Source: Elmis aenea
Taxonomy: Eukaryota; Arthropoda; Insecta; Coleoptera; Elmidae
Length of the DNA stretch: 64,000 bases
Direction of reading: 5' to 3'
NCBI GenBank assembly: GCA_947652605.1
Contig: CANTFG010000150.1
Coordinates: 62,001 to 126,000, forward strand
Made by a program: the position numbers and the translations under genes
Part shown: positions 1 to 12,356 of the stretch, in pieces
How positions within the stretch are numbered: position 1 is the stretch's first letter
Layout of the letters: each line of letters begins with the position of its first letter
Notes under the pieces: generated by a model
Told to the model about the DNA's origin: nothing
The model's input: only the letters and a program-made list of their open reading frames with translations
Databases searched by the model: none

Positions 1-1
1 T

Positions 2-760
2 TTTTATCCAAACATGATTCATGTAACATGTATTGCCCACGGAATAAACAGAATAGCGGAGGCGATAAGGCAACTATTACCCGATACCAATAAATTGGTC
101 AATAATGGTAAAAAAGCTTTCCTCAAAGCTCCTTCAAGAATTTCTAAATACAAGGAAATAATGATCAATTTGCCACTTCCACCGGAACCAGTGATTACAC
201 GTTGGGGTACATGGTTGGAAGCAGCTCTGTTTTATGCAGAAAATTTTGCAAAATTTGTTGAAGTAGTTGATAATTTAGAAGACGATGCCGAGTGTGTAAA
301 AAAGTTAAAAGCAATTGTTCAAAATTCCTCACTAAAAAATGAATTGACGTTTTTAAAAGCTAATTTATCATTTCTTAATAGTAGTTTGACGAAATTAGAA
401 AAACAAGGTATGCCCCTACATGTTAGTATTGAAATTGTAAAGTTTGTAGAGAATCAGATAAATTGTATACCTGGACCAAAGGGGGCAGTAATTAAAAAAA
501 AATACATTGATGTCGTCTCTAAAAATACCGGTTTTGAATTTGTGTGCAACTTTGCAAAGATAATAACTGGTGAACACAATGTTAATGTTAATAATTATAG
601 TTCTGATTTAATAGCGTTTTTTAAGTATGCACCAATAAGTAGTGTAGATGTGGAGAGGTCTTTTTCTGTATATAAACATATTTTAAATTCACGAAGGTAC
701 AATTTCACAGAATTGAATTTAGAAATGTACATGTTAGTTCATTTTAATGCGACAAAATAA
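2..760 (+). pseudogene. hAT-type transposase, C-terminal part (cut by window edge)
   Basis: The frame is open from the first bases of the window, so the ATG at 14 is probably internal. The peptide starts with the HVTCIAHGINRIAEAIR stretch typical of the insect hAT transposase catalytic region. It contains the conserved TRWGTWLEAALFY segment and ends with the hAT C-terminal dimerisation motif, SSVDVERSFSVYKHIL followed by RRYNFTELNLEMY. The family carries out cut-and-paste transposition in the nucleus. The stop is followed by AT-rich DNA with repeated 'attgcaatttt' words. The N-terminal BED finger and first catalytic Asp would lie left of the window, so completeness cannot be judged. It is assigned to hAT by motif; subfamily unknown. 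Confidence 0.8.
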
Positions 761-1794
761 AAGTATCTTTATTGCAATTTTCTGCATTTTTATTGCAATT
801 TTTACCCTATTTGCCTGCAATTTATGGTGCAATTTTTCTCTTTTTTCATTTTTGGTGCCATAAGTTCCGCTCTTTACTTATAAGCAACCAATACAGTAAC
901 AGCCTCAATCACATAAATAAATCCCGTTTATGATTTTTGCACAAAATTACTACCTGCATTTGGTTAATTTGATTAATTTGATGAATTTTTGTATTTTGGA
1001 GATTATTTGAGGTTAATTGATGTCAACAAGCGGAAAACATCAGATCGCCAACTCAAGTTCAGAAAGTCCCTAGTACTCTAAAAACAGGGAATAACCTCTT
1101 GCAACTTCTGCGCTCCTGATACTCAATGTTCGAATCCCTATACTAATAGCATTGGAGAGCAAAATATCTCGGATTCAGCTGTCGGCTGGCAAAGTGAGTC
1201 TAGGGACATTTTTAAAAGTTATGTTTTGTACAGGCTGAAATTTGAAATGTCAATGTTTTGAATGTAATTGGAGTTAATATTTGTATTTTAACTAATTTAT
1301 GTGATTTAAAAATATTGTCGAACGTTATATTTATTTTACAAGACTATAAAATGTTAATTAAATTTTTAAAGGATAATTTAAATGAAATTTGTATTTGTGG
1401 TGTCTGCGCAATGCTAAACTGTGACAGTGCCGTTTGTTGGTGGAAGAAAAGTAGAAAATGAAGATTATAGCCCAAACTAAATGGAGTTTCTGAATCAAAA
1501 TGGGAACATTTAGGTGGCAAGTACATTCTATAGTACTTGTTGTGCATTTTGGCTAATGGAAATGTGTTAAGCCCATTCACGAATGAAACAGAGCAGCTCA
1601 GACAGTCTTTGCGTAGTCAAAGATTCCATCAACTTTTTGGATCATAGCGATGCTAGAAAACATCAATGGAGTTTGTGTAAGTGCTAGCAAAGAATAAACT
1701 TCTCACTTGTTAACGCTTGTTAAAAATTGTAGGTGTAACGATGTGAATTGAGTGCAGTTGTCTAGACGCTGTTAAAAGTAGGTTTTTAAAGAAT
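761..1794. other. AT-rich stretch without a recognisable gene
   Basis: It begins with 'tgcaattt' repeats just after the hAT stop, possibly the hAT 3' end. Only short frames occur (for example 1258-1461), without recognisable motifs. Confidence 0.5.
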
Positions 1795-1935
1795 AAAAAC
1801 AAGTTGGACGAGGAGAAACTGAAAAAGTATAGTTATGATATAAGGAGAGAGAACAAACGAAAAGCTGAAGAAACGTTACGAACAAGCAAGCGAACTTGGC
1901 AGTATTATGGGATTTTGTTCTTCAAAGAAAAATAA
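1795..1935 (+). pseudogene. Possible MADF/Myb-SANT-like remnant
   Basis: A short open frame reads NKLDEEKLKKYSYD, then a basic stretch, then RTWQYYGILFF before a stop. A basic helix followed by W-x-YY-x-x-L-x-F resembles the third helix and end of a MADF (Myb/SANT-like) domain, common in insect regulators and in Harbinger companion genes. No start codon, splice site or first two helices are visible, so this is at best a relic. The assignment is weak and rests only on the end motif. Confidence 0.25.
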
Positions 1936-3411
1936 AAAACTGATTATAACTAGACAACCAGTGTTGTAAAGTATTTAAGATTGTTTAAAACTGTAATATA
2001 TAACATTAGCTGTTTGTGAACTACATATACTAAATAAAAATCTTTGTTCCAACTTAAAATAGTACTTTTCAACAGGGTATAATTGCTAGAAACCATTCAT
2101 AAATGATACTGTACAGATATCTCAAAATAAGAGCTTGAGAACTTGTAAATAACTTTTTTCTTGTTGATAATAATTTGAGATACCATGCGTTTTCATTAAA
2201 AACAAGAGCTGACCCATGAAAATAAAATTATAACTCGTAAAATAGAACTAAGAAAATCTTTGGTAAGTAATACAATAACAATGGCAATATTTATGAAACT
2301 GGTTAAACTAAGAATTGAAGGTTTCTGAAATTAATTTGAATTTTGTTTAAATTACAAAATATATGGGAAGATAATTCTATTTCGTCTAAAATAAATTATT
2401 TTATTTGGTATCTTTGGTAAAGTTGTTATGACACCAAACCAAGTTAACGTAAATAGTCTAATAATGGGATGATTAAAAGATGAGTTTATTTTACAGAAAT
2501 AATTTATTTACAACTAAAACAAACGAAAATTATAAAACAGAATAATTTTTGTAAACAGCACATCAACAAATCGAAATCAACGGAGGTTTTAAATATAAAC
2601 AAAAAAATACTATAACTATCGAAAACAAACAACAAATTGTCGCCAGGCGACGGCGTGTATCTACCATCTACCCTCCAGCCAACCCTCCCGCAGTGCGGCT
2701 TTAGCTTAAGAGAATCATGTAGTTCTAACTATATTGGCCTGTGGGTTCAGGTACTCCTTTTGGCCTGTGATTTTATATTATGTGTGAGAAATTAATTAAA
2801 CAAAACATGTGTTTAAATACGTTTGGCCCTAGAGATCTTCTTTTTGGTTACATTGCGACACTTAATGTGTTTTAAAAACACTTATTTTTTACATTTTCCT
2901 TATTATTTAGTAAACACACCAAAATAAACTCGGTTCGCCATTATTAAAAACTCTTGGGAACGAAAAAAAAAATACAACCGGCTTTCACTGTAGTAAATAT
3001 ATATTAATTTCGTTCTTTTTTAAAGAGAGAAGTCGGTTTTAAATAATGCCCACTCAGGAGTCGGAAGTCGGTTCTTTTTCCGCCGACTCCCTATCACTGG
3101 TCGCAATTGTATAAAAGTTTTGCACCACTGATGTAAACAATAATGTTTTAATACCTGTTTTAGTGACAAAAGAGAGCAGAAAACCGCTGATGATTTGTTG
3201 GTCAAATATGGTGATTTTAAAAACTACTTTATAGCGTTCCATGTTTTAAAAATAAAAAGTTTACACATCCACGATAGTTTTTATAATAAAAAAGAATCTT
3301 CTTCAGTTTACGATATAGGACTAGTTCAGGTATTTTTTATAGTGTAATTTTCTATAATTTTTTTAACAAACAACTTAATCCCATTAAATCGTATTGTGAC
3401 GCCTACAAGCG
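1936..3411. other. AT-rich DNA, no gene seen
   Basis: No long frame. A GC-richer patch near 2640-2710 has no coding signature. A duplicated 'gtcgg' motif cluster lies near 3030-3090, where two minus-strand frames of about 60 codons overlap; neither shows a family motif. Confidence 0.5.
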
Positions 3412-3831
3412 ATGCAACCTTGCGGGCGTGACGGTGTGCCACTTCAAAGTTCTATCTCCAACTGACTGACTGTCCGTAGAGCGCCCATTTATATACATAT
3501 ATATGTTACGGTCAATGTAAGTAATGGGGTATTATTTATGATGCCCGAGCAATTTAAAAAGTGCCCATTGGGATGTGACAAAATAATAAATTATATAGAA
3601 AATATTACATTGCCCGGGTATTGTGAATAATGCTGGAAATCGAGTGGGCAATTTAAGAAAATTTTTATTCATATTTCTCTACATACAAAAATAAGAAGAT
3701 ATTATATTAAAACAAATTTTTAAATAACTAACAAACAAATAAAGAAACAAACTGGTGGTGATAAAATAAGTATAAAATATACGTATGCCTAACTAAAAAA
3801 AACATATTAGGTATGTACTTGCAAATACATA

Positions 3832-4195
3832 TGTCGTAGGCATAATGTGAATACCGGCATTTTATAAAACGCCTAGGCATTTTATAAAAATCCTGCAAAA
3901 CGAGCATCTCGTGTTTTGACTAGGCAAATAATAAAATGCCGGCCTAATTGTTTTTAAGAAAAACAAACCTTCATTTTTATTATTTATTTTAAAAAAATCT
4001 TTAACCAACCTTTAATCTAACCCTCTACTACAGACCAAATGAATGAGGGTCAGGTTAAAGGTTGGTTAAAGCTTTTTTTTGTATGAACACAAATGTATGG
4101 GTTTAAGAAAAGTCATAATTTGCTCCTTTTGCCGGCTTTTTATAAAATGCCTAGGCGTTTTGTAAAAAGCCAGACTTCACATTATGCCTACGACA
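3832..4195. mobile_element. MITE with about 65-bp terminal inverted repeats
   Basis: TGTCGTAGGCATAATGTGAA at 3832 is repeated inverted, ending at 4195. The arms share further 'ttataaaa(c/t)gcctaggc' blocks over about 65 bp. The 364-bp interior has no coding frame. It lies inside the older inverted-repeat element, so it is a later insertion or an internal palindrome. The target duplication is unclear ('acatat' versus 'acaata'). Confidence 0.6.
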
Positions 4196-4383
4196 CAATA
4201 TACACACAAAAAAATGAAATCCTAGAGTTTCTATTTATTTTTTAATTAAAGTGACTAGAGAAATAATAGCAGTATTTATAATGACCGGGCAATGTAATAA
4301 ATTATCCTAGATTGTCGTAGGCAAATACAAAATTATTAAATTGCCTGATTTTATCGGTCATTATTTATTATGACCAAGCATTA

Positions 4384-4392
4384 TGGTAACTG
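4384..4392. repeat. 9-bp target-site duplication, left copy
   Basis: TGGTAACTG directly abuts the left terminus; the identical right copy is at 12357-12365. Confidence 0.9.
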
Positions 4393-5385
4393 GGCTCCGT
4401 GAAGTTGGCTCCTCGATATTAAGCACAAAATCTAAATTATATCCCAAGATTTAGTGCTTATTTAGTGCTTTTTTGTGCTTTAAGAATTAACTTTATAACT
4501 GCAATAGTTTACGAGATATTTCAAAAATTGTTTTTTGACGCCAACTTCACGCTGGCTCCGCGACTTTGTCTTATTGTATTCAATTTGCTACAGGATTTAG
4601 TGCTTATTTAGTGCTTTTTTGTGCTTCAAAAATTAACTTGATAACTACTTTGGTTTAGGAGATATTTCAAAAATCGTATTTTGGTGCCAACTTCACGCTG
4701 GCTCCACGACTTTGTCTGATCATATTCAATTTGCTAGAGGATTAAGTGCTTATTTAGTGCTTTTTTGTGCTTCAAGAATCAACTTGATAACTACTTTGGT
4801 TTAGGAGATATTTCAAAAATCGTATTTTGGTGCCAACTTCACGCTGGCTCCGAGACTTTGTCTGATCATATTCAATTTGCTAGAGGATTAAGTGCTTATT
4901 TAGTGCTTTTTTGTGCTTCAAGAATCAACTTGATAACTACTTTGGTTTAGGAGATATTTCAAAATCGTACTTAGGCGCCAACTTAACGCTCACTCCGCAG
5001 CTTTGTCTGATCGTATTCAATTTGCTAGAGTATTTAGCGCTTATTTAGTATTTAAACAGACCTCAGAATAGTATGAATCGATAACAATGTAGGAGTATAT
5101 ATTTATGGTTGACACGTGTTTCAATTACTTGCAACGCTTTCTTTATAACAAAATATTATAGGGAGGTATTAGTTCTGTACTTTGATTTGTTGGATTCATA
5201 ATTTGTGTACTGAACAAAAAGTTATATTTTATGTTTCATCGTCTTTATCTCATGTTACAACTTATCGATTAATTTCTTTATATTCTTCTTAAAGTTCCTT
5301 CTGATCTAAAAAAATTTTAACCCCTATTGTGTATGACAATTGAAAGCCAATTTTGTCTCAAATATTTTTTAAACATGTGTTTGGG
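4393..5385. repeat. Left foldback terminal repeat with 146-bp tandem units
   Basis: Units beginning 'tta(g)tgcttatttagtgct' recur at 4451, 4597, 4743, 4889 and about 5034, a period of 145-146 bp. Each includes 'gccaacttcacgctggctcc', echoing the element terminus. The non-tandem inner arm (about 5050-5287) is nearly identical, inverted, to 11466-11700. Weaker matching continues to about 5385 ('tttaaacatgtgttt'). The repeat units keep a long frame at 4765-4950 open; that is not a gene. Confidence 0.9.
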
Positions 5386-5488
5386 GACAAATCCTTTTAT
5401 TTTGACAAATCCCAGCAAAAGGGATAACTGTAATTGTCTTATATAGCGATGTACGAAAGTTTTTGGGCATTTGTGAAAGAGTGCTTAA

Positions 5489-5927
5489 CCCTTTCAAGCA
5501 TAGTACATAAAACATAAAAGTACAGTAAATAAAATTATGAATAATTTGGCGCCAAGAAGCATAGTGGTTTCATAATAAAACCACGTAATTTTGAAAAACA
5601 AAATTAAATAGTTTTTCAAAATTTTATAAGAGGTACTTACTTAACAACTAATTGAAATGTTTCATGGATAAAAATTTAGTTGAAACGGCCTTTTAATCAC
5701 TTTTTTTGAAAAAATTACTATTATTTCACCAACTTGGTAAAGTACCGACTAAAATATGTATTTCATTGGCTATTGAATGTATTTGAGCAAATGTTACGCT
5801 ATAGATCGACAGATGGCGATACTATAGACCAAATTGACGCGTGAATTCCCGCTTATCCCGCTATACATTTAGCCTAGAATTTTTTTTAAAATGTGGTTTC
5901 GCTGAGATATCACATCACCTGAAAGGG
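5489..5927. mobile_element. piggyBac-type MITE
   Basis: CCCTTTCA and its inverse TGAAAGGG bound a 439-bp non-coding insertion flanked by TTAA at 5485-5488 and 5928-5931. TTAA duplication and CCC-starting ends are the piggyBac signature. Its terminus resembles the larger piggyBac element at 45849-46600. It lies between the foldback arm and the transposase gene. Confidence 0.8.
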
Positions 5928-6061
5928 TTAAATCAATAAGTTTAAAAAAAAAAAGAAAATTGTTGACCTCAGTTTGTCCTAGTACAATCAGTTTGCTATT
6001 AGGTTTTTGTTCGGTTCAGTGGTTAACAAAGTTTAGTGAATATTACAATAATCAGCTGAAC

Positions 6062-9000
6062 ATGTCAACAAATCGGAAGCGTGGGCGCACTCCAGCAGTG
6101 CCATCACAGTTTTTGTTAAAAGCTTTAAAGGAAGAAAATGAGAGTATTCAAATATCTCTTACATCAACAAGTGCTCCAGTTTGGACTAAACTAAGTGAAA
6201 AACTGGAAAATTTAATGACGCCAAAGGCAATCTATACTTACGTGAGAAGTAACAGAGGAAATTGTTGGAAGGATCTCAATATATCAATGGTAAGTTATGC
6301 ATTTCAATTAGTAGCTGTTGCATTATTTTACACGCACGCACACGGAATACATAAAATTAAAACAATTTCTTGTTTACTTTAAAGACATAGAACTATTTTA
6401 TATTAACATTATCAAATGGTTTTCATTACGTAATAACAATTCGTATGCATGTAAAGAAGTAGTAGTCAGGGTGTATCAGTTATCGTGAACAGCATGGGAA
6501 TCACGTTAACGGTAAGAGATACAAAGTTGGTTAAATGAATCAACTATGGTTTAAGAGTATCTAACTATTACATGCAAAACATTTTTTGAAAAAATTGATA
6601 GTTTTGCGCTATTCACAAAAAAAAAACGAGGGAATGACGTTTTCGATTTTTGCTTATAATTTGCTATTTTAAAGTCATTTTGTACAATTATGTACATTCA
6701 GTTTGTTTATGTGATGTTTTGTTTTGTTTCTTAATATTCGCTTTAATTAAAGTTAATAAATACAAGTATATTGCAATTACTTACTTATTTTTAAAGATAA
6801 ACCTAACAACCCATGCATCAATGAAACAAGAAAAAAGTTCACTTTTTAACCCGTATTTAAAATAAGAAAACTGATGTTAATATGACAAAAACAAATAAAG
6901 ATTGGTAAAATGTATTAACAAACTTCAAATCTACGCAAAAAAGTGTCAGGTTAGGTTAGGTCGAAAAATATTTTGATGGTGATTTTAAATAAGCAAGTTA
7001 TAAGCAAACATCAAAAATTTAATGTCTTTTTTTTTTTTATAAATAGAGCAAAAACTATTAATTTTTTTCAGGTAATAGTTGCTCTTAAATTATGGACCAT
7101 TTTGACTCATTTAACCAACTCTGTATCTCTTACCGTTTACAAGATCTTCATGCTGTACACGATAACTGGGACACCCTGTATAAGTCAAATACAAGATTTA
7201 AACAATTTACTCAAAATACACGTTTCTATTAACACGAATTAATTATTTCTATCTTATGATTTTTTCAGTTACCTACAAATAACAACGACATGGATTCAGA
7301 TTCAAGTTCAACCGATGATACAAATATTAAGGGTAACTCAGAAGTATTTACAATTGTGCTTTCTTCAGATGACTGGAACAGCATTAAGCCTGAAAATAAT
7401 TCTAACAAATTAAAAGTGGGTTGGACAAGCATTATTAATAAGTACTTGATTGAAAGTATGCCTCTATTATGTACGTGGATATTTAAAAAACAGTTAATCT
7501 CCGTTGACTCAGTAAATTACATAAAAATTTTAGCCTATTGTAAAGAATGTAAAGCTCAACTGTTAATCAAAAAGACACAGCCTGTAAACACGTACCATCA
7601 AGAATTGGAACTCAACTGTAATATAAAAAATTACATGCATACAAAACACAAAGGAAACACAAAACGGCCGTTATGTGGTCAGGAAAGAGACGCTATCGGT
7701 AACATTTTAAGCAGTGGAAAGTTAGCTGTTCAGTGGAGAAGAGAACAAGCTGAAAAACGCATGAAATTAGGAGACATTGAGCCCAACAACGTATATACCT
7801 TGTCGGTACTAAGGAAATGTAAGCAAGAATATCGGAATAAAAATTGCAGCAACGTCAAGTTTCTTTCAAGTAAATGCCCAATTCAAAATTTATCACTATT
7901 AAAATACACGGAACCTTACATGTCTTCTATCAAAAGTATTGGATTTGACAAGTTTTTTTTGCACTATTGGCTTCCAGAACAACTTCACACTTACAATAAT
8001 TATGTCAAAACAACAGCTTATGACTCAATACTCGCCATTGATGCTACAGGGTCTCTTGTAAAAAAATTGGAAAGACCGATGGGATTAAGTTCCGGTAACA
8101 TATTTTTATATGCTGGTGTAATAAACTTAAAATGTGAATCGGGCCAAATTCCTGTAGTTCAAATGCTTAGCGAATCGCATAATATAAACACCATTACTTT
8201 TTGGTTGAATAACTGGATAAGAAGCGGTGCTCTTTTAATAAAAACTATAGTTGTTGATCATTCTCTTGCACTACTGGGAGCTGTTGCAAAATCTTTTGCG
8301 AACTTCACAGACTTGAAGTCGTATTTACAATTGTCTTATGAAATTTTTAAGGGAAGAGAAGATTTTGAGATACCTAAAGTATTTATCAGAACAGACTATG
8401 CACACACAATGAAACTGATTTCGCGCTGGGAAGCCTTAAGGAATAAACCTACAAGATTAAAAGAATTTTACATGAGGTGTATGGTGTTACTCATAAAATG
8501 GACTTCTTTAGAAAATGCAGAAGCAATAATCGAAGGTTTGTTTATAGTTTCAAATAGTGAATTTTGTGGTACAGGTGAAAATAGTGCACCGGATGTGACA
8601 AAAGAAAGAAAAGATTTTTTGAAGTCGTTAATAGCTGGAATTGATATAGAAATATATGAAAATGAACAAGAACATACTGAGATGAATGAAACTGATATAT
8701 TGATGAATTTTCCAGATAATATAAGCGTGTGGGTTACCACAATAAAAGAATATGCTTTGCGCCAATGCAGTTTATCACGATCAGACGACGAAAACTACCA
8801 CTACTGTCCAAAATTTTCTGAACATTTAATAAACTTACTAAAAACATTTCCTTTATGGTCCGCCATAATGGTTCCTTTTTATGGATACGGTACTTTAACT
8901 GTTTCATCGACTGATGTTGAATCATATTTCAATGACCTTAAAGCTAGAAGTTTTCATGCCGATTCTTTACCTAAAAAGGTAGATAATTTTTTTTGTAAAC

Positions 9001-10175
9001 ATTATAAAGAAATAAAAGGACAGTTGATCCTTGCTACATCAGAGAATAACTTGTTGCTTCACGCAACGCGGGAATCTAATAATTCAAAAAATGTAATTAG
9101 TCAAGTAGCTCTTAAAAACGAAGAAGTTGTTAACGAAACAATATTAAAATCCAATGGTGATTGTGTTTCTACTGTAAACATCAGTCCAGTAAATTATGAC
9201 CCAGCTCAACAGACTACACATGAAAACAAAGAAGAAATCGAAAACTGGAGAGGTCTAGCAACAAGTGCATCAGTTAAACACAAGAAACGAACTTCATTCT
9301 ATGGAACAGTTTGCACCGAAATTTTGCATCAAGTAGAGGGAAACAAGATAAAAATTAATCTTTTGCAAAATGGAAATATTAGATCAAATTTAAAACCACT
9401 AACGGTTAACAAAACACGTGTTATTTTTTCAAATACATGTGCATTTGATTCTTTAATACAGTCTCTTGCCGTTGCCTACTGCGATAGTAAAACATATTAT
9501 GCTTTCATTGAGAATGTGAACCAAAACGAAACTATTTCGTGCACAAAACATCTTGTGAAGTTTGGGGTAAAACAAAAAACCTACTTAATAAGGGCAAATA
9601 TATTAAAACACTTGTATCCTAATACCATCAATAAAGGGGGCTTAGTTTCAGTTAATTGCGAATCGACCATATCATATGTCATCGAGAACTGTTTAATAGA
9701 CCTTCCAAGCGCAAAAGACAAATCTTTTTGTGTAATATGCAGGAAAAAACAATTAAACAATAAAATGTTTATACCCGTAAACATTGATTTCATTAATAAA
9801 AACACTATGGCTGACCTGGAGAATGCTATAGAAAATGCGAAAATTACAGCGACGTATTGTCACAACTGTAAAACTAATGGTACCGTTCATCATCAAATTA
9901 TACCATCACATCACATTTTTATAGAAACTGTAGGCTGCAAACCATCTCCATTAAATAGTTTTCCAAATTCAATCAAATACTACAATAAGAAGTTTTACCT
10001 TCGTTCTGTTATAGCGTTTATTCAGCCAGCCAGCTCCAATACCTTGGGTCATTTCAAGGCATTTACTAAACGTATAGACTCAACGTGGGAAATCTATGAC
10101 GATCTATTAAAAGACGCTCAAACGGAATACTCTAATTGTTGTGTACTACCATATGTACTGTTTTATGTAGTTTGA
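6062..10175 (+). CDS. MULE/NOF-type transposase fused to a USP-like deubiquitinase domain (2 exons)
   Basis: Exon 1 is 6062-6289 (donor ATG|GTAAGT) and exon 2 is 7269-10175 (acceptor tttttcag|TTA). The phase-0 join gives about 1,044 residues. A basic N-terminus (RKRGRTP) is followed by a zinc-finger-like group (Cys about 167, 170 and 193; His about 200 and 203). The MULE-type core has candidate acidic residues in AIDATG (about D334), VVDHS (about D406) and VESYFNDLK (about E627). The last 250 residues look like a ubiquitin-specific protease: Cys box SNTCAFDSLIQSL (about C800), two CxxC pairs (CVIC, CHNC) as in USP fingers, His box LGHFKAFTKR (about H1004), WEIYDD (about D1020) and terminal VLPYVLFYV. 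Transposition by the first part is inferred from family; deubiquitination or deSUMOylation by the second is inferred from motifs. A polyadenylation-like AATAAA lies near 10222. Confidence 0.88.
6467..7178. mobile_element. mariner-like MITE filling the transposase intron
   Basis: The left end CAGGGTGTATCAGTTATCGT and the inverse of the right end (ending 7178) match imperfectly; both continue into 'ggtaagagatacaaagttgg'. TA follows the right end, but the left TA has mutated. The 712-bp insertion makes up most of the 979-bp intron (6290-7268), leaving donor and acceptor intact. Its subterminal 'acggtaagagatacaa' word also occurs in the mariner-like ends at 28323 and 35339, so the families are related. 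Confidence 0.75.
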
Positions 10176-11204
10176 ATTGTTTTTTCAATTTTAATTGATA
10201 TTTCATATTGTTTGCTATGTAAAATAAACATATTTATAAATTGATTATTTTTATTTGTGTCTATTAAATACGTATTATTTAAATTCAATTATGACAATAT
10301 TTTATGTCATTTAAACAGTTTAAATTTTAGTTCATGAAGTACAAAAAAGTACTAAATAAGCAGTCAGATACATCAAATACTATCGAACGGTTACAGAGCC
10401 AACGTAGGGGTGGCACACAAGTACGATTTTTGAAATATCATCTAAACTATTGCAGTTATAAAGCGAAGCTTTGTTTCACCTTGTAGAAGTAAAATCGTTG
10501 AAATAATTTAAAAAAAAAAACAGATAATTAATTTGTAATTTAGTAATAAAATAATAATTTAATTTTTAAATTCCCATATTGTGCTGTAAAGCTGTAAAAC
10601 TGTAATAGCTTTTAACTGAGGATTGTTTTAATAAAAAGCAATGCTTTTGGGCGCTCTAATAAAGGGAGTATCCCAATAGTCACATTTTAAAATAAAGGAG
10701 ACCCCTTTTTGCTTTTTATTTCTGTAGGCTAAATTTTGATGACTTGATTTTTAACATTTTCTATTTTTGCATCATTTTTGCTAAGGCACATTGACCCACA
10801 TCTAGAACAGCAGGTATATTTCAGTCAATGAACTTTATTTAGCCCTTTAACTATTCCTCCCATTGTACACTTGTCTCTTATTTATTGCTTTGCGAACATA
10901 AAAACTATTTGTCGTTTCAGATGGTCCAACCTATGCCCTTGTTTGGAATTTTAGCTGGTTTGTTTATATCTTAATGACTGATAATTTTACAGCAATTGCT
11001 TTAAAAACCTCTTATTTCACATCTATAATATGCTTTAATTTAATTTAAAGTTTATGTTTTAATTTTACCGTGAAGTTCCAAAAACTTCTCTTCCAAAATA
11101 AAGAAATTACACGTTATCGAAGGTAATCCAAGTTGCCACCCAAGTACGATTTTTCAAGCGTCACCTAAAAAACTACTGCAGATATAACGTGCATTCTTTA
11201 AGCA
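10176..11204. other. MULE 3' untranslated region and degraded foldback units
   Basis: After the stop and an AATAAA near 10222, there is no gene. Decayed copies of the 146-bp terminal unit are seen near 10330-10460 and 11120-11200 ('aagtacgatttttgaaatatc', 'actattgcagttata'). The foldback arm was therefore once longer or has been rearranged inward. Confidence 0.6.
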
Positions 11205-12356
11205 CAAAAAAAAAACATGTGTTTAAAAGATGTTTGAGATAAAGAGTAACAAACAACAGGGGTTTAAAAATTTTTAGAACCAAAGTGACTTTCACGTGTT
11301 ACACACAACAGGGTTCTTCGAATCCAAACTAAAGAGTTTTTCCGATCGGAACTTGACCAGTTATACAAAATTTACAGAACTTAACTATTCCTAAAAATAA
11401 GAAATTATATTTGCAAAACAATAAAACATGTGTAGAGTTTGAACTTTACAACAATAAAATACGATAAGAATATAAAGAAATTAATCGATAAGTTGTAACA
11501 TGAGATAAAGACGATGAAACATAAAATATAACTTTTTGTTCAGTACACAAATTATGAATCCAACAAATCAAAGTACAGAACTAATACCTCCCTATAATAT
11601 TTTGTTATAAAGAAAGCGTTGCAAGTAATTGAAACACGTGTCAACCATAAATACTCCTACATTGTTATCGATTTTCACTATTCTGAGGTCTGTTTAAATA
11701 CTAAATAAGCGCTAAATACTCTAGCAAATTAAATACGATCAGACAAAGCTGCGGAGTGAGCGTTAAGTTGGCGCCTAAGTACGATTTTGAAATATCTCCT
11801 AAACCAAAGTAGTTATCAAGTTGATTCTTGAAGCACAAAAAAGCACTAAATAAGCACTTAATCCTCTAGCAAATTGAATATGATCAGACAAAGTCGCGGA
11901 GCCAGCGTGAAGTTGGCACCAAAATACGATTTTTGAAATATCTCCTAAACCAAAGTAGTTATCAAGTTAATTCTTGAAGCACAAAAAAGCACTAAATAAG
12001 CACTTAATCCTCTAGCAAATTGAATATGATCAGACAAAGTCGTGGAGCCAGCGTGAAGTTGGCGCATAAGTACGATTTTTGAAATATCTCCTAAACCAAA
12101 GTAGTTATCAAGTTAATTCTTGAAGCACAAAAAAGCACTAAATAAGCACTAAATCCTGTAGCAAATTGAATACAATAAGACAAAGTCGCGGAGCCAGCGT
12201 GAAGTTGGCGTCAAAAAACAATTTTTGAAATATCTCGTAAACTATTGCAGTTATAAAGTTAATTCTTAAAGCACAAAAAAGCACTAAATAAGCACTAAAT
12301 CTTGGGATATAATTTAGATTTTGTGCTTAATATCGAGGAGCCAACTTCACGGAGCC
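11205..12356. repeat. Right foldback terminal repeat
   Basis: This is the inverse of the left arm. 11466-11700 matches 5050-5287 almost base for base, and 11700-12356 holds the 146-bp tandem units in reverse ('agcactaaataagcac', 'ggagccagcgtgaagttgg'). It ends at GGAGCC (12356), directly followed by the 9-bp duplication. Weak similarity extends to about 11205. Confidence 0.9.

Larger units (their letters stand above)
4393..12356 (+). mobile_element. Foldback (FB/NOF-like) MULE DNA transposon, apparently complete
   Basis: The element starts GGCTCCGTGAAGTTGGCTCC at 4393 and ends with the exact inverse at 12356. It is flanked by a perfect 9-bp direct repeat TGGTAACTG (4384-4392 and 12357-12365), the duplication size typical of Mutator-like elements. 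Both ends are long inverted repeats with internal tandem repeats, the hallmark of foldback elements. The 7.96-kb element carries one two-exon transposase gene with an uninterrupted frame, plus two later MITEs (5489-5927 and 6467-7178). The intact ends, target duplication and frame suggest a relatively recent insertion. Confidence 0.93.

Noticed and set aside
1070..1150. tRNA-like 'ttcgaatccc' box B word
   Set aside because: No matching A box or cloverleaf could be drawn around it.
4765..4950. 61-codon frame in the foldback arm
   Set aside because: Lies in the 146-bp tandem units and repeats itself; not a gene.
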